Assembly (NCBI GenBank): GCA_030539295.1
Contig: JAUNSJ010000001.1
Span: 126,001-190,000, forward strand
Direction: 5' to 3'
From: Planctomycetia bacterium
Lineage (GTDB): Bacteria > Planctomycetota > Planctomycetia > Pirellulales > Thermoguttaceae
DNA length: 64,000 bases
Both the position numbers and the translations under genes were made by a program. Below the pieces are notes generated by a model. The model had not been told where the DNA came from and ran no database searches. It saw only the letters and a program-made list of their open reading frames with translations. This document shows, one piece after another, positions 8,941 through 17,354 of the stretch (position 1 is the stretch's first letter; each line of letters begins with the position of its first letter).

Positions 8941-10466
8941 AGAAGATTCATCCATTAACGCTCCTGCTTGATCGGATACGATGGCAATGGGCGATTGGGC
9001 ACTTCCGGAACGCCTTTATCAAGACGGCACTAATCTTGAATTTCATTGCGGTTCCCGTCGCCTTGGCACTGCATGTTTCCGGGATGCCGGACTACGAAAT
9101 TTACTTTTTTGCACTGTGGCCAATAGCCTTCATTTTGGCGGTGTTGAACTGCTGGTATTATTATCCCACGCGTGAAGAGGCAGCGCAAACACTGGACCGC
9201 TACGGCGGGTACAAGGACGAAATTCTCTCCGCCTGTTCCTTTTTACGCACGCAAAATGCGAATCCGGTCGCTCAAATTCAAGTGGAAGAGGCACTCAAGA
9301 AAGCGGCAAACATTCCGGTCCGGACCCTTATCCCGCCAGCGCGCATGGGGCGTCTGCTCACTGCGGTTATGCTTTCTCTCGGTTTACTTTTTATGGGAGT
9401 TCTCCCCTCAATTTCAGAACCCTCACCTGTCGCAAAGACATTAATTTTTCCGGAGATAAAGGAAATTACCCGCACGCTCCACGAGATTCTGGACGATGAT
9501 ATTCATGCCATGGCGGACCAAGTGCCAGACGATGAAGTATTGCGTGAGGCCAAGAGCGACTTAGCTCGTGAGTTGGAAAAGCTGGACGCGGCCCGATCGG
9601 ATCCGGAGCTTGCCTTAACGGCCATTTCGCAGATGGAAGCCATTCTTGATAAGGCCGTGACGCAGTACAATCTTTCTGGAGAAGCGGCCGCATTTGAGCA
9701 GCTGGGGCACGCACTGCAAAAATCAGTCGTAACATCTGCCGCCGGCGAACGACTTACCGCCAGCGAATGGGGGCAAGGCGCCGACGAACTTGACCAGCTT
9801 GGCCAGCATGACTTCGAAGTTCTAACGTCAAGCGAACGCCGCCTGCTCCAGGAAGCTCTTACCGCGGCGGCCGAACAGGCGAAGCAAAAGGGACAATCTT
9901 CCCTTGCCCAAAACATGGAGCAGTTATCGAAGTCAATTCACGATTCCGATTCACAAAAAGCGAAAGAAGCCACAAGCGAAATCAGTCGGGCGGCACGAAA
10001 GCTGGCCACGCGTGCCAAAATAAGGCGTGACCTTCGCGCAAAGCTGCAAATGTTGAGTCGTCCGAAAGCCGCGTGCGCTGCCTGTTACGCGGAACAGAAG
10101 GCTGGAATCAAAAATGGCCAGTCCAGCAGCGCCGGGCAGAAAGCTGGTCAAGGCACAGCCGAAAACGCCCAGCGCCAGCAGCAGAAAGTGCGTTCGCGAA
10201 CGGGTGACCTGGAGACGCTCTCCGGTCTGCACGGCGATGGTCCGAGCACTACGCAATGGGAACACACAGACGACGGCGAGCCGATTAAGGCGACCCGACC
10301 CTGGCAGGAAGTCTATCAGGAATACCGAACGCAAGTGGAGGCCGCTCTGGAATCAGAAAATATCCCTCCAGGGCAGAAGGAAGTCATCCAGCGCTATTTT
10401 GAGTCGATACGTCCCGAATCAGAAACCGGACCGACGCTCAAAACGTCCGAATCGGAACACGAATGA
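8937..10466 (+). CDS. Membrane protein of unknown function, last gene of the MoxR operon
   Basis: A 509-residue protein I do not recognise by name. Two membrane segments occur near the N-terminus (about 29-48 and 53-74) and a third near 139-156. The remainder is charged, Ala/Glu/Gln-rich and predicted helical or coiled coil, with a CAACYAEQK stretch near 380 and a low-complexity Gly/Gln/Ser region around 390-420. Its ATG overlaps the preceding stop by four bases, so it belongs to the MoxR-DUF58-VWA operon. Uncharacterised membrane proteins commonly occur at this position in planctomycete versions of the operon (from memory). Confidence 0.75.
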   Translation: MKKIHPLTLLLDRIRWQWAIGHFRNAFIKTALILNFIAVPVALALHVSGMPDYEIYFFALWPIAFILAVLNCWYYYPTREEAAQTLDRYGGYKDEILSACSFLRTQNANPVAQIQVEEALKKAANIPVRTLIPPARMGRLLTAVMLSLGLLFMGVLPSISEPSPVAKTLIFPEIKEITRTLHEILDDDIHAMADQVPDDEVLREAKSDLARELEKLDAARSDPELALTAISQMEAILDKAVTQYNLSGEAAAFEQLGHALQKSVVTSAAGERLTASEWGQGADELDQLGQHDFEVLTSSERRLLQEALTAAAEQAKQKGQSSLAQNMEQLSKSIHDSDSQKAKEATSEISRAARKLATRAKIRRDLRAKLQMLSRPKAACAACYAEQKAGIKNGQSSSAGQKAGQGTAENAQRQQQKVRSRTGDLETLSGLHGDGPSTTQWEHTDDGEPIKATRPWQEVYQEYRTQVEAALESENIPPGQKEVIQRYFESIRPESETGPTLKTSESEHE

Positions 10467-10573
10467 ACGACGGTCTTCGACAGCGGCCGGGTTAAGCGCG
10501 GTTTATTGCATGTGAAATCATTGCGGCATCGTTGGCCCGCCTCGATGCGGACTCGAAAGGCACAGGGAGGGGG

Positions 10574-10602
10574 TTGAAATTTTGCAAAATCTCGGTTAAA
10601 AT
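10574..10602 (+). promoter_or_regulatory. Sigma-70-like promoter of the cassette A regulator
   Basis: TTGAAA (10574-10579) is separated by 17 bases from TAAAAT (10597-10602), and the regulator ATG follows at 10665. The surrounding 10570-10650 segment also has GGGGGTTGAA facing TTCAACTCACCCCC, a loose inverted repeat that could be an autoregulatory site. Confidence 0.55.
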
Positions 10603-10664
10603 CTCTTATACGGGATATATTTCCAATTCAACTCACCCCCTTCAACCCAAAAAATATTAAAAAG

Positions 10665-11693
10665 ATGGACCGTTCGCTGAAATCAGTCAACCGAATCGTG
10701 GCGCTGGCCACACAACTGGAAGAAGATATTCGCAGCCGGCGTTTGCGCCCAAGCGACCGCTATTACAGCTCGATTGAGGCGGCGCGTTACCTCGGCGTCG
10801 CCGGTGACACGGCGAATCGCGCCTTGCAACTTCTGGAGAAGAAACGTATTATCTATCGGAAGAAGAAGAGCGGGGCTTTTATTGCGGAGCCGGAGGTCTT
10901 TCGGCCCGAAAGCGTGGGGAGTATTCAATTTCTGCTCGACCGCAAGTCAATTATAGTAGAAGGGTTAGGTAATATGGAAGTCCTCTATGGCATCCAGTCC
11001 ATATTTCCCAAGGCGTCGGTTAACTACACGTTTCCGGAGAATGACGCGGAGGAGCTGGAGCGCATTGTCAAGAAGACGCTGAACAAGGAAGGGGCCGACG
11101 CCTTTGTCCTGGTCAGCGTTCCCTACGAGACGCAGCGCATTTTCGCCACCTCCGAGATGCCCGCGGTCATATTCGGGACCCGTTACCCCGGCATAAGCGG
11201 TATCCCCTCGCTGGAGCAGGATTTCGCCGACGTTGCGAGCAAAATTATCCAGTTACAAGAGCAACAGAATCGCAAAAAGTCCGTTCTCCTTATGCGGCAA
11301 TACGTTAGGGGTGGTGACGCGACCTTGTTCGACGAACTGTACGCTCGCTGTCGCGGACAAATGAAGCCTTTTTTCCTGGCCGATGACCCGGAATCGGGCC
11401 GTGAGGTGCTCGAGAAGGCTTTTCCTGATTCCCTTCCGGATTTCGTCGTTTCCATCTCCTCTCTCTTCTCTCAGGTCATCGACCGCATACGCCGCGACCG
11501 CCATATTCCGGCCAAAGATATGCAAATCGTCACGATTCACCCCGATATTCGTGAGCAGACCAAGACGCCAGGCCTCTGTTTCGTCGACGCGTATTCCCCC
11601 CTCCAGTTGGGAACCATGCTCGGCAATATGCTGCTCCGGCGTCTGGGCGGACTAAGTCAGGAGGATGTCCTCGTTCCAATGACCCTCACCTAA
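10665..11693 (+). CDS. GntR-type HTH regulator with LacI-like ligand-binding domain
   Basis: A 342-residue regulator. Residues about 10-75 form a GntR-like winged helix (LATQLEEDIRSRRLRPSDRY, ARYLGVAGDTANRALQLLEKKRII). From about 85 a LacI/periplasmic-binding-like domain follows (VLVSVPYETQRIF, MPAVIFGTRYP, DFVVSISSLFSQVIDRI). Such proteins normally sense a sugar or related ligand and control an adjacent operon. It is a paralogue of the regulator at 34688-35758; both share the LGVAG/LDVAG...NQALQLLEK helix. It lies directly upstream of the cassette A DUF1559-lipoprotein-sialidase genes, its likely targets. Confidence 0.85.
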   Translation: MDRSLKSVNRIVALATQLEEDIRSRRLRPSDRYYSSIEAARYLGVAGDTANRALQLLEKKRIIYRKKKSGAFIAEPEVFRPESVGSIQFLLDRKSIIVEGLGNMEVLYGIQSIFPKASVNYTFPENDAEELERIVKKTLNKEGADAFVLVSVPYETQRIFATSEMPAVIFGTRYPGISGIPSLEQDFADVASKIIQLQEQQNRKKSVLLMRQYVRGGDATLFDELYARCRGQMKPFFLADDPESGREVLEKAFPDSLPDFVVSISSLFSQVIDRIRRDRHIPAKDMQIVTIHPDIREQTKTPGLCFVDAYSPLQLGTMLGNMLLRRLGGLSQEDVLVPMTLT

Positions 11694-11713
11694 AAAATAT
11701 TAATATTTCAAAA

Positions 11714-11758
11714 AAGAGATATATATCTCTTGACAAAGTTGGTCTCCCATGGTATTAT
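11714..11758 (+). promoter_or_regulatory. Cassette A promoter with an 18-bp perfect palindrome at its -35 box
   Basis: AAGAGATATATATCTCTT (11714-11731) is a perfect palindrome whose last two bases are the first two of TTGACA (11730-11735). TATTAT (11753-11758) follows after exactly 17 bases, giving a near-consensus sigma-70 promoter. The DUF1559 ATG is at 11845. A palindrome touching the -35 box directly downstream of a regulator gene is a good candidate operator for that regulator. Binding is inference. Confidence 0.7.
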
Positions 11759-11844
11759 TGATACTGAAGTTGGAAGAAGGAGGAGAATTTTCTCTTTTTT
11801 CCCTGTTTTCACCTAATCCATACCTTAATAGAGGAGACTGAACC

Positions 11845-12987
11845 ATGAAGAATTTTGTGTTTATCGTTGAATTTGGTAAATTGCGGTGGGGGGGGGATTT
11901 AAACGGATCCTCCAAAAACGCTTTTACCCTTGTGGAGCTGTTGGTGGTCATTGCGATTATTGGTATCTTGATCGCCTTGCTTTTGCCGGCGGTGCAGGCA
12001 GCGCGAGAAGCGGCGCGACGCATGCAGTGCACCAATAATCTCAAGCAAATCGCCTTGTCCGTTCATAATTATCATGATGTGAACAATGCCCTGCCGGCGC
12101 AGATGTCGGGCCCTTGGGATAAAATGTACTGTATCGCATCGAACCATGTTTGGCTGCTTCCTTATAATGAGCAATCGGCCCGTTACGAAACCATTTGCAC
12201 ACTCAAAAGGGATCCGTACACTAACCAAGCTAATGATGAGTATAGTGGGAAAATTCCTTATTTGGGTTGTCCTTCCGACCCGGTTTCCGGCGACCCCTGC
12301 ACATGGATAGGTAATCGCGTCCGCACGAACTACATGCTTTCGTTGGGGGACACCATCACCGGAACTCCGTGCTATCTTGGAAACACCGGTTATACGGGCC
12401 CCGGTACCTTAATCGAGAATAAGCGAGGTTTTACGGGTGGACGTATGAAATGGATTACACTGGCGGCGGTCACCGATGGATTATCCAACACGGTTGCTTT
12501 CGGAGAACGGGCCACCGCAACAGAGTCCAGTTCCAAGAAGTTGAAAGGGGGCGTTGCCGTTCTGGCCAAGGCCGACCTGACGCCGGGAAATTGCTCGGCC
12601 GCACGGGACACGACGGACCAGTCTCTCCTTTCCGCAAGCGAATTTCATAATTCAGGAGCTGGTGCCTGTTGGTCCGGTGGTTTTTCCGCGGCGAACTGCA
12701 TTCAGACAATTTTACCTCCCAATGCCCCATCTTGCGCGGCAAAGCCTGGCGACGCCCAGGCTGACAGCGACGGAAAACTGTCCATTTCCACCGTGTCGAG
12801 TTATCATTCCGGTGGCGCCAATATCGCCTTGGGCGATGGCTCCGTTCGGTTTATTTCCGATACGATAAACGCGAGTACGACCGGGGCGACGAACTACGAT
12901 TCCGGACCGGACTCCGGCGGTGTAAGCCCCTATGGCATCTGGGGCGCGATGGGCTCACGCAATGGTGGCGAGACGGTTACGTTCTAG
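11845..12987 (+). CDS. DUF1559 prepilin-like protein, cassette A (G9 tract, in frame)
   Basis: A 380-residue DUF1559 protein. Residues about 27-56 hold the type II/IV prepilin-like motif [20 protein letters not shown], followed by [17 protein letters not shown]. The C-terminal H-X9-DG motif (YHSGGANIALGDGSVRF) lies near 312-330. The residue before the processing site is Ala rather than the usual Gly. Upstream of the motif is a 26-residue leader encoded across nine consecutive G (11888-11896), which keeps the frame open. Start ATG 11845 follows GAGGAG. The family is expanded in planctomycetes; its function is not established. The protein should be anchored by the N-terminal helix with its body outside the inner membrane. 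Confidence 0.93.
   Translation: MKNFVFIVEFGKLRWGGDLNGSSKNAFTLVELLVVIAIIGILIALLLPAVQAAREAARRMQCTNNLKQIALSVHNYHDVNNALPAQMSGPWDKMYCIASNHVWLLPYNEQSARYETICTLKRDPYTNQANDEYSGKIPYLGCPSDPVSGDPCTWIGNRVRTNYMLSLGDTITGTPCYLGNTGYTGPGTLIENKRGFTGGRMKWITLAAVTDGLSNTVAFGERATATESSSKKLKGGVAVLAKADLTPGNCSAARDTTDQSLLSASEFHNSGAGACWSGGFSAANCIQTILPPNAPSCAAKPGDAQADSDGKLSISTVSSYHSGGANIALGDGSVRFISDTINASTTGATNYDSGPDSGGVSPYGIWGAMGSRNGGETVTF
11888..11896 (+). repeat. Homopolymeric G9 tract in the DUF1559 leader (in-frame state)
   Basis: Nine consecutive G code for W-G-G-D in the leader of the cassette A DUF1559 gene, upstream of the prepilin motif. Gain or loss of one G would uncouple the ATG from the motif and body. Three paralogues in the window carry G8 at a corresponding place and are out of frame. 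Confidence 0.9.
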
Positions 12988-13155
12988 ACCCTAATTGCCT
13001 GCTCTGTTACAATAACGGCAGCAGTAATGTCGTATTAATGTCCACTGGTTTCCCCGCGCGAGTGATCTACCGCAATCGCTCACGCCACGGGACTTTCTTT
13101 GACCGGTCACACCGAAACGGACTGCGTCATACAAATTTTTTATAAGGATTCTGTT

Positions 13156-13683
13156 ATGAGATGTTTTCGTGTTTTGTTCGTACTTTCCATGTTTTTCGCC
13201 GGCGCGCTCGGCTGTAACAAGGAGCAGGTTCCCGAAGGCTTTCCGGCCCTGGCACCGTGTACCATTACGGTCACTCGGGCCGGGACCCCCCAGGAAGGTA
13301 TAACGGTAACGCTGGCTCCTCCACAAGGGAATTCGCCTTTGGCAGTAGCCGGTAAAACGAATTCGCAAGGCGTTGCCAAACTGAACACCATACAGGGAAA
13401 CTATATGCAGGCCGGCGTGCCGCAAGGAACGTACAAAGTTCTTGTACGCAAAGACATTCCCTTTGAATCAAAGGAGCTGTCCAGGGAGGAAATGAAGGCC
13501 ATGTCGGCCCAGGAACTTACCGCGTTCGAAAAAGAACAGGAGGAAGCCCGGGTACAGTATGAGGCGGAGCGTGCCAAAATTGTCCCGCCGATTTTAAGTC
13601 AGCCGTCGTCGACGCCGCTTACTCTGGACGTGAACGCGTCGGGTACTTCCATGACCATTGACCTGAGCGACTACGCAAAATAA
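13156..13683 (+). CDS. Lipoprotein of cassette A (CarboxypepD_reg-like)
   Basis: A 175-residue lipoprotein. The signal ends in a lipobox-like ALGC (Cys20), after MRCFRVLFVLSMFFAG. The mature part resembles a single carboxypeptidase regulatory-like (transthyretin-type) beta-sandwich: CTITVTRAGTPQEGITVTL...GVPQGTYKVLVRKDIP, then a charged helical insertion and a C-terminal strand ending LSDYAK. It is paralogous to the 29561-30106 protein (same P.GFP.L.PC.I.VT..G.P and DYAK ends). The ATG at 13156 follows AAGGA. It sits between the DUF1559 gene and the sialidase. Exported and lipid-anchored by inference; function unknown. Confidence 0.85.
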   Translation: MRCFRVLFVLSMFFAGALGCNKEQVPEGFPALAPCTITVTRAGTPQEGITVTLAPPQGNSPLAVAGKTNSQGVAKLNTIQGNYMQAGVPQGTYKVLVRKDIPFESKELSREEMKAMSAQELTAFEKEQEEARVQYEAERAKIVPPILSQPSSTPLTLDVNASGTSMTIDLSDYAK

Positions 13684-13722
13684 GTCGCCCCACCATTTGA
13701 AAAGAGAAAGAGGAAAGAAAAG

Positions 13723-14826
13723 ATGAGTTTTAAGAGCAGTTTTTGTTTAACCATTTTGGCCATTACGTTCTTTATCGGCGGCGCGGTTCGATGCGATGAA
13801 CTGGTCGAAGGTAAAGATTTTGTCTACGTTGCCCGGGACGGGGGTGCCGGGGGCTACGAAGCGTTTCCCGACGTAGCGCGGCTGGCCGACGGCCGCTTAC
13901 TCTGCGTCTTTTACGACGGCGATGGTCATGTGGCGTTTCCGAGCGATAGCCTGCCCAACGGCGGACGCGTTTCCGGATGCTTTTCGGAAGATGAAGGCAA
14001 GACCTGGTCCGAGCCATTTGTCGTTTTCGACTCGCCCTTCGACGACCGTGACCCCGGCGTTACCGTTACGGAAGATGGCACTATTCTGGTCAACTTTTTC
14101 CTGTTGGACAATCCGGTGCGACCACACACGTGGTATCGCAAGCTGGGTACCTGGTACGTTCAATCGACCGATGGTGGCAAGACGTGGTCACGCGTCTATC
14201 CGGTAAGTGACAACTTTTTTGTCTCCTCGCCGATTCGAATTTTGCGTGACGGGCGATGGGCCGTCGGTCTGTATAATGAAGAGCCGAATTATGAAGCGGC
14301 GGTTGCCGTTTCGGACGATCAGGGGAAGTCGTGGAAGACGGTTGTGATACCGACCGGCGATCTGCAAGTGGATGCGGAGACCGATGTGGTGGAACTTTCC
14401 GACGGAAGTCTGCTGGCTTTAATGCGGAATCGCGAGGGAAAAAATCCCATGGCGTGGAGTCGATCCAGCGACCGCGGCGAAACGTGGACCGTCGGTGAGA
14501 GTACAGGCTTTACCGGCCACTGCCCCTACCTGCACCTGACCCCGGACGGCACACTCGTTATGGCCATACGAACGCCCCCGGAAGAAAGAACCATCTCGTA
14601 CGAGGGTATCATCTATTCTTCGACCACACTTCGCCTAAGTCCCGACGAAGGCAAGACGTGGGGACCGCCGACCCTGGTGGACCGCTTCCTCGGAGCTTAT
14701 CCGTCCCTGGTAAATTTGAAAGACGGCACCACGTTGATTGTTTACTACGAAGAAGGACGTGGCTCCAGTATCCGCGCCAGAAAATTCCATGTTAACAACG
14801 GCAATGTGGAATGGGATACGTTTTAG
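13723..14826 (+). CDS. Secreted sialidase-like protein with five Asp-boxes, cassette A
   Basis: A 367-residue protein with a cleavable-type signal (about 1-24) and five Asp-box motifs: SEDEGKTW, STDGGKTW, SDDQGKSW, SSDRGETW and SPDEGKTW. These define a six-bladed sialidase/BNR beta-propeller. Early FPDVARLADGRLLCVFYDG and FDDRDPGVTVTEDG fit the fold; an Arg triad is plausible but not proven. Substrate could be sialic acid or another sugar. It is the last gene of cassette A and equivalent in position to the propeller genes at 24.6, 28.2 and 32.0 kb. Confidence 0.85.
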   Translation: MSFKSSFCLTILAITFFIGGAVRCDELVEGKDFVYVARDGGAGGYEAFPDVARLADGRLLCVFYDGDGHVAFPSDSLPNGGRVSGCFSEDEGKTWSEPFVVFDSPFDDRDPGVTVTEDGTILVNFFLLDNPVRPHTWYRKLGTWYVQSTDGGKTWSRVYPVSDNFFVSSPIRILRDGRWAVGLYNEEPNYEAAVAVSDDQGKSWKTVVIPTGDLQVDAETDVVELSDGSLLALMRNREGKNPMAWSRSSDRGETWTVGESTGFTGHCPYLHLTPDGTLVMAIRTPPEERTISYEGIIYSSTTLRLSPDEGKTWGPPTLVDRFLGAYPSLVNLKDGTTLIVYYEEGRGSSIRARKFHVNNGNVEWDTF

Positions 14827-14838
14827 GTAAACGAGAGG

Positions 14839-15235
14839 GCCTGTTCGCAGGACCCTCCCAGCAACAACGCTCGGGAACCAGCAACAACGAAAACGGAAAC
14901 CCAGCATCGCCAATCTGGGATAGACTGGTCTTTTACCCAGCATCGCCATTAAACGGCGGCCTGTAAGGCCAGCATAACCTAGCCCGGGGCAAGGGAGCGC
15001 AGCGACCGGCGCCCCAGGTTAACGGTAGAAAATTAATATCGCCCTGTAAGGGCAGCACAAACAGCGGCGCTGCCTTTTGTTGTGGCCCTGTGTTGCCCTT
15101 ACAGGGCGTGGTTTTATTAGAACATCGTTGACCCGGGGAACGTCGAAATACGTTGTATTTCTCCTTACCCCGGGCTATGATATGCTGGCCTTACAGGCCG
15201 CCACGGGAGAGGCCTGTTCGCAGGGTCCTCCCCAA
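14839..15235. repeat. Nested inverted-repeat intergenic element
   Basis: The 477 bases between the sialidase and the next gene hold no convincing gene but strong structure. A 22-base perfect inverted repeat pairs 14955-14976 with 15181-15202. Inside it GCCCTGTAAGGGCA (15041-15054) pairs with its complement at 15094-15107, and CCCGGGGC near 14982 faces GCCCC near 15011. A direct repeat starting GGCCTGTTCGCAG occurs at both edges (about 14839 and 15211). Part of the element (about 14966-15012) recurs at about 62502-62550. This looks like a dispersed REP/MITE-like or structured RNA element. Confidence 0.75.
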
Positions 15236-15303
15236 GCTAATAACGAAGACTCGCACACCGGAAACGTTATTGCTGGTCCCCGACCTGCGAGCAGTCGCGA
15301 ACG

Positions 15304-16551
15304 TTACCCAATACTTTTAATATATTTAGCGAAGGCAATGCCTTCAATCTCAACGAGGAGGTCGTCGCGACAAACGTCCGCGCCGGTATAGACGACAGGC
15401 GTGCGTCCGAGTCGCTCGCGGCAGACGGCTTGCACCTTATCGCGGTCAGATTCATATTTTATGTAGACTTTCGCCACGCCCAGATCGGCCAGCGTCATAC
15501 CGTAGCCCGGCAGATAATGACGGGAAAGATTGAACGCGGAAATCAAGGCTTCTATATTGTCGAGGGTCTGGTTCGTCTGGCCGACCGGGTCGCCTATATA
15601 GCGGGTCTCTGAATCGGTTATACTGGCCGTCCCGGAGATCAGAACGGTACACAGTTCGTCCCAGGCAAAGGCCATTGCGCGGGAGAATTTCGGACTCTGC
15701 GGACTATAGACTTCGCCATAATCAAAGGCCGGCGTCTGGTCCGGATTCTCCAGAGGCGTGGCAATAACGTCCGTTCGCTGCGTCTTAATCCCCCACGCGG
15801 CCATGGTTACATCGCCGTCGTCGGCCCCGATGCCGGTACTGGCAGGGAAAATCGCCCCTTTCGGTTCGCACGGCAGGAGCGGTCGAAGAAATTCAAGGTC
15901 GCGAAAGAAATCGGTTCGTGCCCGATTCAGCTCTTTATAGCGCTGGGTCGAACCTTCCGGCAGGACGATATGCCCCTGATAGATCCAGGTTCGCAGAAGG
16001 TCGACCATTTTCATGTCCATTTTATCCAGAGCGCCGGCCATTCGTTCAAAGGTACTCAGGGACCGGGCATAGGACGCGACCGGAGCGTCTGCCGGAATCA
16101 GACCACCGGCCAGACCATAGGTTACCTCGCCAAAAGTCACTCGCGTATTGCCTTCACCACAACGGGCAAACGTCGTCTCACGCGATTCGTCGCCGATCGC
16201 GTAAATCTCCATCGTCAAGGCGGAACCGTCGCAAGGTGTTTGTGGAATATAGGTTACCGCCGGCAGGTCCGGACCAAACTTATCCAGAAGGAAGGGACGC
16301 ACCAGCTGCTTATCGCCAATTTCGCGAAGAAAGACATTGAGATAGAGAAGTTTGCCCTTAAGATTCAATTCGGTGAGAAGATGCTCCAGTTTATCCAGCG
16401 TGGCCACCGTCTGCTCAAGAATCGTGCCCGAGTTGCCCGGCGTAATAACGGCCAGGACATGGCGAACGCCTTGGCCGCGAACGAGCGTGTACGGAGTATT
16501 TTGGGTGTCGGTAAGAAAGGAAACGGCGCTTGTCGGTAATTGTTCTGCCAT
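15304..16551 (-). CDS. Tandem Rid/YjgF-fold protein (chorismatase-like architecture)
   Basis: A 415-residue protein. Two regions resemble Rid (YjgF/YER057c/UK114) domains: about 30-130 (VRHVLAVITPGNSGTILEQTVATLDKLEHLL, VTYIPQTPCDGSALTMEIYAIG) and about 310-410 (NQTLDNIEALISAFNL, VAKVYIKYESDRD, VVYTGADVCRDDLLVEIEGIAFA). Two Rid halves in one chain are known from FkbO/Hyg5-type chorismatases and Rid-like deaminase relatives. Whether it hydrolyses chorismate, deaminates imines or neither is unclear. I chose the ATG at 16551 (upstream GAGG); a frame-open extension upstream to 16698 has no similarity. Transcribed alone toward the intergenic repeat. Confidence 0.6.
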   Translation of the reverse strand: MAEQLPTSAVSFLTDTQNTPYTLVRGQGVRHVLAVITPGNSGTILEQTVATLDKLEHLLTELNLKGKLLYLNVFLREIGDKQLVRPFLLDKFGPDLPAVTYIPQTPCDGSALTMEIYAIGDESRETTFARCGEGNTRVTFGEVTYGLAGGLIPADAPVASYARSLSTFERMAGALDKMDMKMVDLLRTWIYQGHIVLPEGSTQRYKELNRARTDFFRDLEFLRPLLPCEPKGAIFPASTGIGADDGDVTMAAWGIKTQRTDVIATPLENPDQTPAFDYGEVYSPQSPKFSRAMAFAWDELCTVLISGTASITDSETRYIGDPVGQTNQTLDNIEALISAFNLSRHYLPGYGMTLADLGVAKVYIKYESDRDKVQAVCRERLGRTPVVYTGADVCRDDLLVEIEGIAFAKYIKSIG

Positions 16552-16823
16552 TTTGTAGGCCTCGTATGCTTGAATGACGGGTATGGGGGAAAAAAATTTT
16601 TCGGCCGCGAAGGAATTTTTTAGGACCTCCCCGCGACATTCATCATTATACCACGAGGCAAAAGAAAAATCAACCCCGCCTTGACTAATAACAATCATAC
16701 GCCGCCAGCGTCAGGAGGCGGAGGGAAAAACGCAGATAAAAAATTCGGCAAGACACGAGGTTCTGTCACCACGGAAGACATGACCCGCGTCATGCCGAAA
16801 AAGGGGGATAGGGGCCACGGACA

Positions 16824-17354
16824 CTATTCCAGGCCTGGCATCTCGGTACCGAAACTTCGGTACAGGGCCTGTCCGAACCCGCGGTCCTCATGACTCTGGC
16901 CAATATCCGGCCAAGGGGCGACGAACTCCAATTCCGGCATAAGGGTAATGAGTTGGTCGACGAGCGTATTGGCCATGCGTTTAATGCGAATTTCCTGCGC
17001 GGTCTTCTGGATTTGACGCGCAGTCTTCATGGTTTTTAACAGGAGCGCGCGGTTGCGTATAGGGTCGTTCTCGATACCCCAATGCTCCAGGATTTCGGCG
17101 AGCGGAACATCCAGTACCTCCCGCCAGGCATTGAGTTGCGCGATGGTTAAATCGGTCGTCGGCTGCTCCTGTAAACGCGCGACCTGGGTCGAAATGCCCA
17201 ACCTCTTGGCACACCAGGTCAGGGACATACCCTGACTCTTACGCACTTCGGCAATGCGATGGTAGCGACGTTGCTCTTGCGGCCCCGTCGCTGGCACGGC
17301 CGCGGCGATCGTCTCGTGAATCGCCGGCATGTTCGGATAACTGCTGTTTGACAT
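16824..17354 (-). CDS. XRE-family HTH regulator
   Basis: A 176-residue protein. Residues about 35-85 form a Cro/CI-type helix-turn-helix (RIAEVRKSQGMSLTWCAKRLGISTQVARLQEQPTTDLTIAQLNAWREVLDVPLAEIL). The C-terminal ~90 residues are helical (NRALLLKTMKTARQIQKTAQEIRIKRMANTLVDQLI) and may mediate oligomerisation. The start ATG at 17354 is preceded by a strong AGGAGGA; an upstream start at 17375 would include the ribosome site itself. No ligand domain is visible. Targets are unknown. Confidence 0.8.
   Translation of the reverse strand: MSNSSYPNMPAIHETIAAAVPATGPQEQRRYHRIAEVRKSQGMSLTWCAKRLGISTQVARLQEQPTTDLTIAQLNAWREVLDVPLAEILEHWGIENDPIRNRALLLKTMKTARQIQKTAQEIRIKRMANTLVDQLITLMPELEFVAPWPDIGQSHEDRGFGQALYRSFGTEMPGLE

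Noticed and set aside
16552-16698. Longer N-terminus for the tandem Rid protein
   Set aside because: Low-complexity, no similarity, and the ATG at 16551 has GAGG at good spacing.
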